DNA from: an uncultured Erysipelotrichaceae bacterium
GTDB lineage: Bacteria; Bacillota_I; Bacilli_A; Erysipelotrichales; Erysipelotrichaceae
Assembly (NCBI GenBank): GCA_937893115.1
Contig: CALBGK010000084.1
Coordinates: 1-8,852, forward strand
Length of the DNA: 8,852 nucleotides
Direction: 5' to 3'
Part shown: in pieces, positions 1 to 7,044 of the stretch
Layout: each line of letters opens with the position of its first letter
Position numbering within the stretch: position 1 is the first letter of the stretch
Program-made: the position numbers and the translations under genes
The notes under the pieces: model-generated
Seen by the model: the letters and a program-made list of their open reading frames with translations, nothing else
The model's database searches: none
Told to the model about the DNA's origin: nothing

Positions 1-1197
1 TTGTGAAACCTCCGAAATATTACGACTAATGACTCCGTAATATAATTTATTATATTTATCAATCATATTTTCTAAACTATATAACTTCGATCGTTCAATG
101 CAGTTATTTTTTACAAAACTATTATCGTAACATAATTTATTAATCACGGATGCAAACTCTTTATAATCATACTTGTTCACAACGATTCCTGTAGACTCAT
201 CTATTATTTCAGGTGATCCTCCAGTATTATATGTCACAATCGGTAATCCATGAGCTAGAGCTTCTATGTTTACCGTAGGATAATTATCACTCAATGTGGG
301 GTTAATAAAGAGATCGTTTTTAAAGTAAATTTCTTCTAATTGACTATAATTTTCTGTTCTATTAATTAACGTGCATCCTTTAAATACCGAATCTTTGTCT
401 TTTAATTCTCCCACAATTGTGATTTGGATATTTTTATCTAGCAAGGGAATAATTTTTTTTAGTTCATTAACTCCTTTTTCTTCTGTCCAATAGTTAGCAA
501 CAGCCAATACTGATAACTTTCCTTTTTTTCTCGAATTACTAGTTTTCTTATCTTTTGGGAGAGTGATTCCGTTGTTAATGACTTTGATTTTTATATTTTT
601 GAGAAATGATTTACTAACTTGCTTTTTTAACCATTCTGAAGGAGTGACTATTGTTAAATTTTCCAACGAATTGAATAATTCTTCTTTTCTGTTAAAATCG
701 CGAAATACTTGTTGTTTAAATATTGAAAAGGGATAGATCAATTTCTTTGGGCAGTTTTCACATTTCGTTTCAAATTTATTGCATTCTGGCAAGTCAAAAT
801 ACATACAATATCCTGTAAATGGCCAACAGTCATGTAAAGTCCATACTACCGGTTTTTTATATTCTTTAAGAAAATTGAAAAGCAATTCCACATTTAAATA
901 ATAGCCGTGTAAATTGTGCAAATGTATAATGTCTGGACCATATTCTTTAATTTTATTTATCAACTTCTTAGTCGCTTTAGTGCATAAGTTTAGATTGTTA
1001 TCAAAGATAATTGTCGATAGTGCTGCAACAGAATTATCTAAAAAATTTGCAAATCTATATGAATTCTCTGTATCAACATTATTCTTATTTCTTCCATAGC
1101 ACACCAAGGAATCATAATTTGGATTAGAAGCTAACGTGGCTACAATTTTCCCTGTTGAGCCAAATCCATATACCGAGTTAATATATAGTATTTTCAC
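1..1197 (-). CDS. GT4-family glycosyltransferase, C-terminus cut by window edge
   Basis: Likely a cytoplasmic retaining glycosyltransferase (GT-B fold, GT4 family) that transfers a sugar from a nucleotide donor to the lipid-linked repeat unit; donor and acceptor are unknown. The frame is open for 399 codons with no stop before base 1, so probably only a few residues are missing. Residues 1-19 carry the glycine-rich N-terminal loop (VYGFGSTGK). HLHNLHGYY (92-100) and LHDCWPFTGYC (121-131) follow, then C139, C146 and C149. The C-terminal domain has NYWTEEKGV, FINPTLSDNYPTVNIEALAHG (about 296-316) and TGGSPEII. The usual E-x7-E pair appears as D304-x7-E312. The start is GTG at 1197, chosen because AAGGAAG lies 6 bases upstream (1204-1210) and the N-terminus then matches the family. 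It begins about 20 bases after the ATP-grasp gene and is the last gene of the operon visible here. Family call is firm; specificity is not. Confidence 0.9.
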   Translation of the reverse strand, partial: MKILYINSVYGFGSTGKIVATLASNPNYDSLVCYGRNKNNVDTENSYRFANFLDNSVAALSTIIFDNNLNLCTKATKKLINKIKEYGPDIIHLHNLHGYYLNVELLFNFLKEYKKPVVWTLHDCWPFTGYCMYFDLPECNKFETKCENCPKKLIYPFSIFKQQVFRDFNRKEELFNSLENLTIVTPSEWLKKQVSKSFLKNIKIKVINNGITLPKDKKTSNSRKKGKLSVLAVANYWTEEKGVNELKKIIPLLDKNIQITIVGELKDKDSVFKGCTLINRTENYSQLEEIYFKNDLFINPTLSDNYPTVNIEALAHGLPIVTYNTGGSPEIIDESTGIVVNKYDYKEFASVINKLCYDNSFVKNNCIERSKLYSLENMIDKYNKLYYGVISRNISEVSQ

Positions 1198-1203
1198 CTT
1201 ATT

Positions 1204-1210
1204 CTTCCTT
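1204..1210 (-). promoter_or_regulatory. Ribosome binding site of the GT4 glycosyltransferase
   Basis: AAGGAAG on the minus strand, 6 bases before a GTG codon at 1197-1195. The site supports GTG as the start of a gene that has no nearby ATG in the same frame. Confidence 0.75.
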
Positions 1211-1217
1211 ATTAATC

Positions 1218-2123
1218 TTAAATACTTGATTGTTTTCTTATCTGCAATTGATTACCAAGATATAAATCTAACTCTTTAGAAATGTAATTATAAATTCCAC
1301 CAGTAGGGCTGAAAGTTAATTCTCCAAATATAATATCTTTGTCATTAAAATCATACAAATCAACTCTGACAAAATTAAAATCTTCAGATAGCTTTCTGGC
1401 AACTTCTAACATATCATCTATATTATTCGGAATTTTAGGTAGTTCTTTATAATTTTTATTATTCGTTTCTAAAAACTCTTTATTCTCATTGAAATGATAA
1501 ATATGCGGAAGTTGTGGCTTAGGAGGTCTATGTATAATAGAAAACATCAGCACCTTTCCTTTTGAACAATAGAACTTATAATCTTCAGGTACTTCTCCAT
1601 AATTATCACACAGGTTTTTTTCACACAATATTCTTGGCTTAATATTTAGATACTGCGGTTCATATGGGTATGTTCCATATTTTGTTTTCAACCATTTCTC
1701 TAGTTTTACAAGTATTTCTTCTTTATTGATATTATTTTTATCATTGACAATGATGTTTGTACCACATGAATGATTTGTCTTTAGTACAAAGCTATTAGGT
1801 AATTTTTCAAAATTAATGTCTTGAGGATCATCATAAGTATAATAAATATCATTTAAAATATTTTTTAATCCCTTACTTTCAACATAATTTCTAACCTCAA
1901 TCTTATCTGCACACTTAGTTTTTAATTCTAAATCATCATTGAATTTTAACCAATTTATTTTCTCGTTAAACGTTTTAGGGTTATCTAAAGACAGTGGATA
2001 TCCCATCGATACTCGAAAAAATACTTTAGTTGCAGTCCTTGGAGATATTTGAAAGGCCGTCTTCATTATACTGTTGTATGTAGTATTAATAATTTTATTG
2101 TTTTTTAGTTTACTTTTCTTCAT
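1218..2123 (-). CDS. TupA-type ATP-grasp protein of polysaccharide locus
   Basis: A 301-residue protein resembling the TupA-like ATP-grasp family common in capsule and O-antigen loci. ATP-grasp enzymes generally join a carboxylate to an amine or other nucleophile through an acyl-phosphate. For this branch the substrates are mostly unknown; decorating the glycan with an amino acid or similar acid is a guess. Visible family segments are NPKTFNEKINWLK (48-60), FVLKTNHSCGTNIIVNDK (112-129, the nucleotide-binding loop), PRILCEKNL (163-171), EDYKFYCSKGK (180-190) and FVRVDLYD (251-258). GELTFSPTGG (267-276) follows, where D255 and E268 are candidate Mg-ATP ligands. No signal peptide or membrane segment, so cytoplasmic. 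I chose ATG at 2123, which sits 2 bases past the capG stop and follows GTGAGGAAAAGAG inside the end of capG, suggesting coupling. An in-frame GTG at 2168 would overlap capG by 43 bases and has no good binding site. Confidence 0.83.
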   Translation of the reverse strand: MKKSKLKNNKIINTTYNSIMKTAFQISPRTATKVFFRVSMGYPLSLDNPKTFNEKINWLKFNDDLELKTKCADKIEVRNYVESKGLKNILNDIYYTYDDPQDINFEKLPNSFVLKTNHSCGTNIIVNDKNNINKEEILVKLEKWLKTKYGTYPYEPQYLNIKPRILCEKNLCDNYGEVPEDYKFYCSKGKVLMFSIIHRPPKPQLPHIYHFNENKEFLETNNKNYKELPKIPNNIDDMLEVARKLSEDFNFVRVDLYDFNDKDIIFGELTFSPTGGIYNYISKELDLYLGNQLQIRKQSSI

Positions 2124-2125
2124 TC

Positions 2126-3296
2126 TTATACTCTTTTCCTCACGATTTTTATCTGCTTCTTTCTCCACACCATCTTATTAACTACATTAGTGTAACTTTG
2201 TATAATCTTAACTACTTTTATAGATACATTTTCATCTACATAATTAGGAACAGGTAATCCAAAATCGCCATTTTTATTCATTTCGATAGCCAAATCAACT
2301 GCATTAAGTAATGAATCAGTATCTATTCCAGCTAATATAAAACAGCCTTTATCAATAGCTTCTGGTCTTTCAGTAGAAGTTCTTATACATACCGCTGATA
2401 TTGGCTTATTGATAGATTGGTAGAAGCTAGCTTCTTCTGGAAGCGTGCCACTATCACTCACAACAGCCAATGATTTAGCTTGCAGTTTATTGTAGTCATG
2501 GAAACCTAATGGTTCATGCATAACCACCCTTTTATCTAATTTGAATTTACTATCTTCTAATCTTTTTCTAGATCTTGGATGACATGAATAAAGTATGGGC
2601 ATATCATATTTAATAGCTAAATTATTAATTGCTGTAAATAAAGAAATAAAATTTTCTGCAGTATCAATATTTTCTTCTCGATGAGCACTTAATAAGATAT
2701 ATTCTTTTTCTTTAAGATTTAATCTATCTAAAATATCAGATGATTCAATTTTATCAAGATTAGCTCTCAAAACTTCAGCCATCGGTGAACCCGTAACAAA
2801 TACTCTTTCTTTCGGAAGCCCACATTCATGTAGATATGTTCTTGCATTTTCACTATATGCTAGATTTACATCACTGATGATGTCAACAATTCTTCTGTTT
2901 GTTTCTTCAGGTAAACATTCATCTTTGCATCTATTTCCTGCTTCCATATGAAAGATAGGGATATGTAATCTCTTGGCAGCAATTGCACTTAAGCAACTAT
3001 TTGTATCCTAGTATCAATAGTGCATCTGGATTAATATCGACCATTAATTCATAAGATTTAGCAATAATATTACCGATTGTTTGCCCTAAGTTATCACCAA
3101 CTGCATTCATATATACATCAGGTTCATCTAACTCTAAGTCTTTGAAGAATATACCGTTTAAATTGTAATCATAGTTTTGACCAGTGTGAGCCAGTATTGT
3201 ATCAAAGTATTGTCTACATTTTTTAATAACACTAGACAACCTAATTATTTCTGGTCTTGTACCCACTATTATTAAAAGTTTTAATTTATTGTTCAT
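2126..3296 (-). pseudogene. capG: capG, UDP-GlcNAc 2-epimerase-fold enzyme of UDP-L-FucNAc synthesis, frameshifted
   Basis: CapG/FnlC performs the last step to UDP-N-acetyl-L-fucosamine, inverting C2 of the UDP-2-acetamido-2,6-dideoxy-L-talose made by CapF. The gene is in two frames. The first (3296-2997) has VGTRPEIIRLSSVIKK, HTGQNYDYNLN and PDALLILG, then runs into TAG at 2997. The second, open past 2999 and with its first ATG at 2947, continues TNSCLSAIAAKR, HMEAGNRC, PEETNRRIVD, LSAHREENID, SDSGTLPEEAS and IRTSTERPEA, ending at 2126. Restoring two bases near 3005 gives LILGDTNSC, as in S. aureus CapG, and a protein of about 390 residues. That is longer than the usual ~375 because about 11 basic residues follow the normal WRK end; this tail covers the binding site of the next gene. 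The start is ATG 3296, with GAGG 6 bases upstream; it overlaps the flippase end by 11 bases. As written the product is a truncated, inactive 99-residue N-terminus. The 273-residue remainder has no start signal of its own. Confidence 0.88.
2999..3008 (-). other. Frameshift site in capG (net -2)
   Basis: On the minus strand the sequence reads CTA GGA TAC AAA TAG. The family sequence LGDTNS needs CTA GGA GAT ACA AAT AGT. The observed DNA is exactly this with one GA of a GAGA pair missing, a typical slippage contraction. The lost aspartate lies in the conserved GDTNS segment. Confidence 0.85.
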
Positions 3297-4752
3297 ATGA
3301 TTCCTCTTTTTTATTTCTGTACATTTTAGTAACTACATAAATTATTATAGCATTAGCACATAAAGTCAAAAATGCCTTTAAAATCCAGGTGATGTATGAG
3401 TCAACCACAAATGTGCTAAGTACAATATTATCTAATAGTACCAATGCCAAAATCATGGCAATAGATAACAGTACTTTTCTTAGTTCTATAAAAATTGAAT
3501 TAATATGATTATTTATTTTTAGATACAGTAGCTGCAAAAATAACCTTGCTATTTTAGATATTAGTGTTCCAGCTGCGATACCACATAATCCATAATCTCT
3601 AATTAGTAAAGTACTTAATATTATATTAACTGTACATTCTACATATCCAAAATACTTCGTTCTTTTGAAATCGCCTAGTATCACTGTAACTTGCATATAT
3701 GGTTCTTTTAAAGAATCTACTATTGCCGAACCGATCAATAAATAGCCAAATAAACTTTGATTGTAATTTGCATCATTAATATTTGCAGTATAAATTCTCA
3801 TAAAATCATCAATTAAAAATAATGTGCATGAGAATAATAGTATGGATATTATTGAAATAAGCATTAAATTGTTATCAAATACTTTATTTTGATTAGTGTT
3901 AGTTTCCTTCGCGAATGACGACCCTAAATAAGGGGAAACGGTCTCAGATATAGACATTGATACGTTTTTAATTGAATTAATTATTGCTGAATATATAGAA
4001 TATATGGAAATGTTTGAAAGTGTAGAGAATAACGATAGTAAGACATAGTCTACATTATTTGTTATATAAATAGTTAGATTATGAGAGAATCCGTCCCATC
4101 TTTGTTTTAATAGTTCTTTATCTTCATCAACATTAAAATCAAATCGATAATTTTCCTTAGCATAAATAAATGCAATAAGTGGGTTAATCAAATAAACAAT
4201 TAGATTTATGAATTTTATAAAATGAATTTGTGGATAAATTTTTATCGAAACATATGTAAAAATAATGTTTAGTATTGCAACAACTATTTGAGAAAACATT
4301 AAAATATAATTTTTCTTATCAGCATATAATAAATATTTGTACGGCACTGAAAAATAGTAGTTAAAGAAACTACTTAAAGACATAATTATCGTCAATAATA
4401 ATATGTAATATGTATCATACGAAACGTTTGTAATATATGGATAAATAAAACCTAATAAAACAGCATATAATAAATTTAATATTGCTATTTTCTTATAGAA
4501 TTTAAAACCGGTTTTTAATATTGAATTAATTTTTGAAGTGTCTTTATCAAATAGTGGTTTATACAATGAAGCTGACATAATTGAGCCCAATCCACTCTCC
4601 ATCAACGCAAAAAAACTTAGGTAACTACTCAAAGAAGTCACTAAGCCGTTTATATTTGATCCAAATGTATTTAGCATCATCTTTGGTAAAACTAAACCAC
4701 TGATGGCATATACAATTTGATATATAATTGTTGCCGCTAAATTTAATGTCAT
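3286..4752 (-). CDS. Wzx-type polysaccharide flippase (MVF/MOP superfamily)
   Basis: A 488-residue integral membrane protein with about 14 hydrophobic segments, placed by eye at roughly 5-25, 37-60, 89-108, 115-140, 148-170, 178-198, 225-262 (two), 296-318, 333-350, 370-414 (two), 431-449 and 459-481. The N-terminus has the SGLVLPKMMLNTFGSNINGL segment followed by SYLSFFALMESGLGS and SASLYKP, typical of Wzx exporters from Bacillota. Its role is to move the completed undecaprenyl-diphosphate-linked repeat unit across the cytoplasmic membrane for polymerisation outside. The start is ATG 4752. An in-frame TAA two codons upstream rules out a longer reading, although relatives often have several charged residues before this point. 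The binding site is weak (GAGACG, 7-12 bases upstream). The gene starts 20 bases after the CapA-like gene and its 3' end overlaps capG, which fits one operon. Which polymer it exports cannot be read from the sequence. Confidence 0.9.
   Translation of the reverse strand: MTLNLAATIIYQIVYAISGLVLPKMMLNTFGSNINGLVTSLSSYLSFFALMESGLGSIMSASLYKPLFDKDTSKINSILKTGFKFYKKIAILNLLYAVLLGFIYPYITNVSYDTYYILLLTIIMSLSSFFNYYFSVPYKYLLYADKKNYILMFSQIVVAILNIIFTYVSIKIYPQIHFIKFINLIVYLINPLIAFIYAKENYRFDFNVDEDKELLKQRWDGFSHNLTIYITNNVDYVLLSLFSTLSNISIYSIYSAIINSIKNVSMSISETVSPYLGSSFAKETNTNQNKVFDNNLMLISIISILLFSCTLFLIDDFMRIYTANINDANYNQSLFGYLLIGSAIVDSLKEPYMQVTVILGDFKRTKYFGYVECTVNIILSTLLIRDYGLCGIAAGTLISKIARLFLQLLYLKINNHINSIFIELRKVLLSIAMILALVLLDNIVLSTFVVDSYITWILKAFLTLCANAIIIYVVTKMYRNKKEESYEQ
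3303..3306 (-). promoter_or_regulatory. Ribosome binding site of capG
   Basis: GAGG on the minus strand (within AAAAGAGGAA), 6 bases before ATG 3296-3294 and inside the last codons of the flippase gene. It fixes the capG start and indicates translational coupling through the 11-base overlap. Confidence 0.7.
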
Positions 4753-4772
4753 TTTTTATCGTCTCAATTAAT

Positions 4773-5867
4773 TTATATTTCCTTCTTGTTATCAGAGAGT
4801 ATTAACGCTCTTCTACATACCCAATAATGTGTTTCTATAACCAAATTATGGTAAAGCCACTTGTTATATAAAGATTTCTTCTTGAATATTTTATTATATA
4901 TGGATGTTAGAACTCTTGTTTTACCATAATACGAAGCATAGTACTTGTTAAAAGATTCTAGACAATACGAATTCACCCTCTTAATATATTCATTATAGTT
5001 TTCACATTTTAAAATATCGCTAATATGGGTTATGTGTTCTTGATATTGGTCATCTTCTATTAACTCAACTTCTTGATCAAAAGATGTAATCACATGATTA
5101 TAATCAATTCTGCCATTTGTTATGTTAATGCTTAAATTTAGAGTTTTTTGTGGTTTATTACTTTCTCCTTTATCAAAAACAAAATTACCTAAAGAATAAT
5201 ATATTCTTTTTCCATTATATTCTTCAAAACCTTGAGCTACATGGGGGTGGTGCGCCACAACCAAGTCAACTCCCATATCAATCCATTTTTGATATTTTTC
5301 TCTTAACTCAGGAAGTGGGAACTCAAAACCTTCCGATCCGGCATGAGATATTACTGCTAAATAATCATATTTCGCTTTACATTCTCTTATTTTACTTAAA
5401 AAATTGGTACTATCAAACCATAAATAACCCAAATTATCATCTGGCATCGCGCAACCGAAGCCATTTTCAGCGACGCTAAGTAAGCCTATCGAGATAGATT
5501 CGTCTTCAAACGAAAATTCATTTATTATTTCTTCTTTATTTAGTCCTGCTCCTATATGTTTGATACCTAGTTCATTTAGTGCTTCAATAGTGCTTTTTAA
5601 TCCTTCTGCTCCATAATCCATAATATGATTGTTTGCTAAAGTTACTAGATTAAAACCACTATTTTTTAATAAAGGTGCAACACCTTTATCATTTTTAATT
5701 GAAGGCCCTATTTTACATATTGGATCTTTGCATTCATCGACAATCGGTCCTTCAAAATTACAGCAAGCAATATCATGCGAAGCTATATAATCAACTAGAG
5801 GTTTAGAAAATATATTTCTATTTCCTGCTTCTTTTATATAGACATCTCCTGCAAAAAAGATTTTCAT
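4773..5867 (-). CDS. CapA/PgsA-family metallophosphoesterase-fold protein, soluble form
   Basis: A 364-residue protein of the CapA (PGA_cap) family, which has a calcineurin-like two-metal phosphoesterase fold. Visible in order are FAGDVYI (5-11), NFEGPIV (37-43), KIGPSIKND (52-60), LANNHIMDYG (77-86), SHAGSEGFEFP (174-184), AHHPHVAQGFE (205-215) and YSLGNFVFD (224-232). The Asp, Asn and His residues in these are the usual metal ligands. In Bacillus poly-gamma-glutamate systems the relative is membrane-anchored and needed for polymer production. Here no N-terminal membrane segment or signal peptide is present, so this form looks cytoplasmic. Its C-terminal ~90 residues are rich in aromatic and basic residues and could touch membrane or a lipid-linked substrate (inference). 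No poly-gamma-glutamate synthetase genes are visible, so it more likely serves the polysaccharide pathway, perhaps as a phosphatase or transferase. The start is ATG 5867, 21 bases after the capF stop, with AGGT 7 bases upstream. Confidence 0.87.
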   Translation of the reverse strand: MKIFFAGDVYIKEAGNRNIFSKPLVDYIASHDIACCNFEGPIVDECKDPICKIGPSIKNDKGVAPLLKNSGFNLVTLANNHIMDYGAEGLKSTIEALNELGIKHIGAGLNKEEIINEFSFEDESISIGLLSVAENGFGCAMPDDNLGYLWFDSTNFLSKIRECKAKYDYLAVISHAGSEGFEFPLPELREKYQKWIDMGVDLVVAHHPHVAQGFEEYNGKRIYYSLGNFVFDKGESNKPQKTLNLSINITNGRIDYNHVITSFDQEVELIEDDQYQEHITHISDILKCENYNEYIKRVNSYCLESFNKYYASYYGKTRVLTSIYNKIFKKKSLYNKWLYHNLVIETHYWVCRRALILSDNKKEI

Positions 5868-5888
5868 ATTAATTACCTATCATTCCTT

Positions 5889-7044
5889 CTAGACTATCTT
5901 GATATATGTATCAGGTCTATCCTTATCAAATATCTCATTAGCCCACATTACAGTTACTAGATTATCTGTATCGCTTAGATTAATAATGTTATGAGTATAA
6001 CCGGGCAACATATATACAGCTTTAATATCCTCACCCGAAACTTCATATTCATATAATTCATCAGTAATAATATTTCTTTCTTGTATTAAGGCTTTGCCGC
6101 TTACTACAATAAAATATTCCCATTTGCTATGATGGAAATGGTTTCCTTTAGTAATTCCTGGTTTAGATATATTAATACTGAACTGACCAAAATCCATTGT
6201 CTTAAATAATTCTGTAAAAGAACCTCTATCATCTTTATTCATTTTTAAAGAGACAATGGCTTTCTCTTTTGGTAAATAACTTAGATATGTTGAATATAAT
6301 TGAATCTGGTTTTAAATCTGTTAGAAATAATGTATTATCGTAAGACTTAAATTCATTTAAATAATCTACTATTTCTTTTAAAGTTACTTCATAGGTAGTA
6401 GGAACATATGCATATCCATCTTTATAACTTTCTTCATTGCATAAACATGATATAAGTTCATCTATTACATCATCTATATATGCCATTTCTAATATGGTAT
6501 TAGAATCATTTATTTGTATTGATAAATCGTGAGCTATATTATGACAAAATGTAGCTACTACTGAATTGTAATTAGGCCTACACCATTTACCAAATAGATT
6601 AGGGAAACGATATATTATTATTTTTGAACCAGTTTCTTGTTCATATTTCTTTAGTATTTCTTCGCCTTCATGTTTAGTTTTTGCATATTCACTATCTTTG
6701 TACCTTCCTGTTTGTGAAGCTTGTATACTTGAACTAAATACTATAGGAGCATGCTTATCATATTTCTTTAAGAGCCCTAATAATTTTTCAGTGAAATCAA
6801 CATTACCCTTTTTAAATTCACTGTTATCTTTAGGCCTATTTACACCTGCTAGATGAAATACAAAATCCACCTTCTTAGCAAATTCTTCTAATTCTATTTC
6901 ACTTGTTTCTCTATCACACAAAAAAATATCATCAATGATTATTGATTTTTTCCTGGTTTTATCATTACCATTTTTGATATTTTCTAAAGTAACACTTAAA
7001 TTTTTACCAATAAATCCATTTGCACCAGTTATTAGAATATTCAT
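5889..7044 (-). pseudogene. capF: capF, bifunctional reductase/cupin epimerase of UDP-L-FucNAc synthesis, frameshifted
   Basis: CapF/FnlB acts on the CapE product. Its C-terminal zinc cupin handles C3 epimerisation and its N-terminal SDR domain reduces the C4 ketone with NADPH, giving UDP-2-acetamido-2,6-dideoxy-L-talose. The SDR half (7044-6235) shows TGANGFIG (6-13), HLAGVNRP (64-71), SSSIQAS (104-110), Y120-x3-K124 and FPNLFGKWCRPNYNSV (147-162). The cupin half shows MNKDDRGSFTELFKT, NISKPGITKGNHFHHS, VVSGKALI, YTHNI and VTVMWANE. The two halves are in different frames. After LKPDSI the first frame drifts to TAA at 6235. The other frame resumes at YSTYLSYLPKEK, matching LYSTYLSYLP of S. 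aureus CapF, and runs to TAG at 5889. Repaired length is about 385 residues against 369 in S. aureus. ATG 7044 overlaps the capE stop (TAATG) and has no binding site of its own, so it depends on coupling to capE. The ATG at 6242 lacks a binding site and lies inside the normal linker, so the cupin half is not an independent gene. Confidence 0.88.
6289..6306 (-). other. Frameshift site in capF (net -2, possibly loss of a 5-base repeat)
   Basis: On the minus strand GATTCAATT is followed by ATATTCAACATAT. The first frame is homologous up to PDSI and the second from YSTYLSYL. Doubling CAATT gives S-I-Q-L-Y-S-T-Y, which fits the family sequence. A simple 2-base loss or 1-base gain would also restore the frame. 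Nearby TTGAAT direct repeats (6290-6295, 6300-6305, plus strand) could promote slippage. Confidence 0.75.

Noticed and set aside
914..1099. Plus-strand open frame of 61 codons
   Set aside because: Antisense to the GT4 glycosyltransferase, whose frame is open and carries family motifs throughout; no binding site and no recognisable protein.
1198..1217. Terminator between the ATP-grasp and glycosyltransferase genes
   Set aside because: The gap is about 20 bases, holds the binding site of the next gene and has no hairpin with T-run.
2124..2168. GTG start at 2168 for the ATP-grasp gene
   Set aside because: It would add 15 highly charged residues overlapping the capG end, without a binding site. 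ATG 2123 follows directly after the capG stop with purine-rich sequence upstream.
2126..2947. Independent epimerase gene starting at ATG 2947
   Set aside because: The frame is homologous to CapG further upstream (TNSCLSAIAAKR), and the methionine is an internal residue of the HMEAGNRC motif.
5150..5479. Plus-strand open frame of 109 codons
   Set aside because: Antisense to the CapA-like gene over its conserved metal-binding motifs; no ribosome binding site seen.
5889..6242. Independent cupin gene starting at ATG 6242
   Set aside because: Homology to CapF continues upstream of this ATG in the same frame (YSTYLSYLPKEK), and there is no ribosome binding site. It is the second half of a frameshifted capF.
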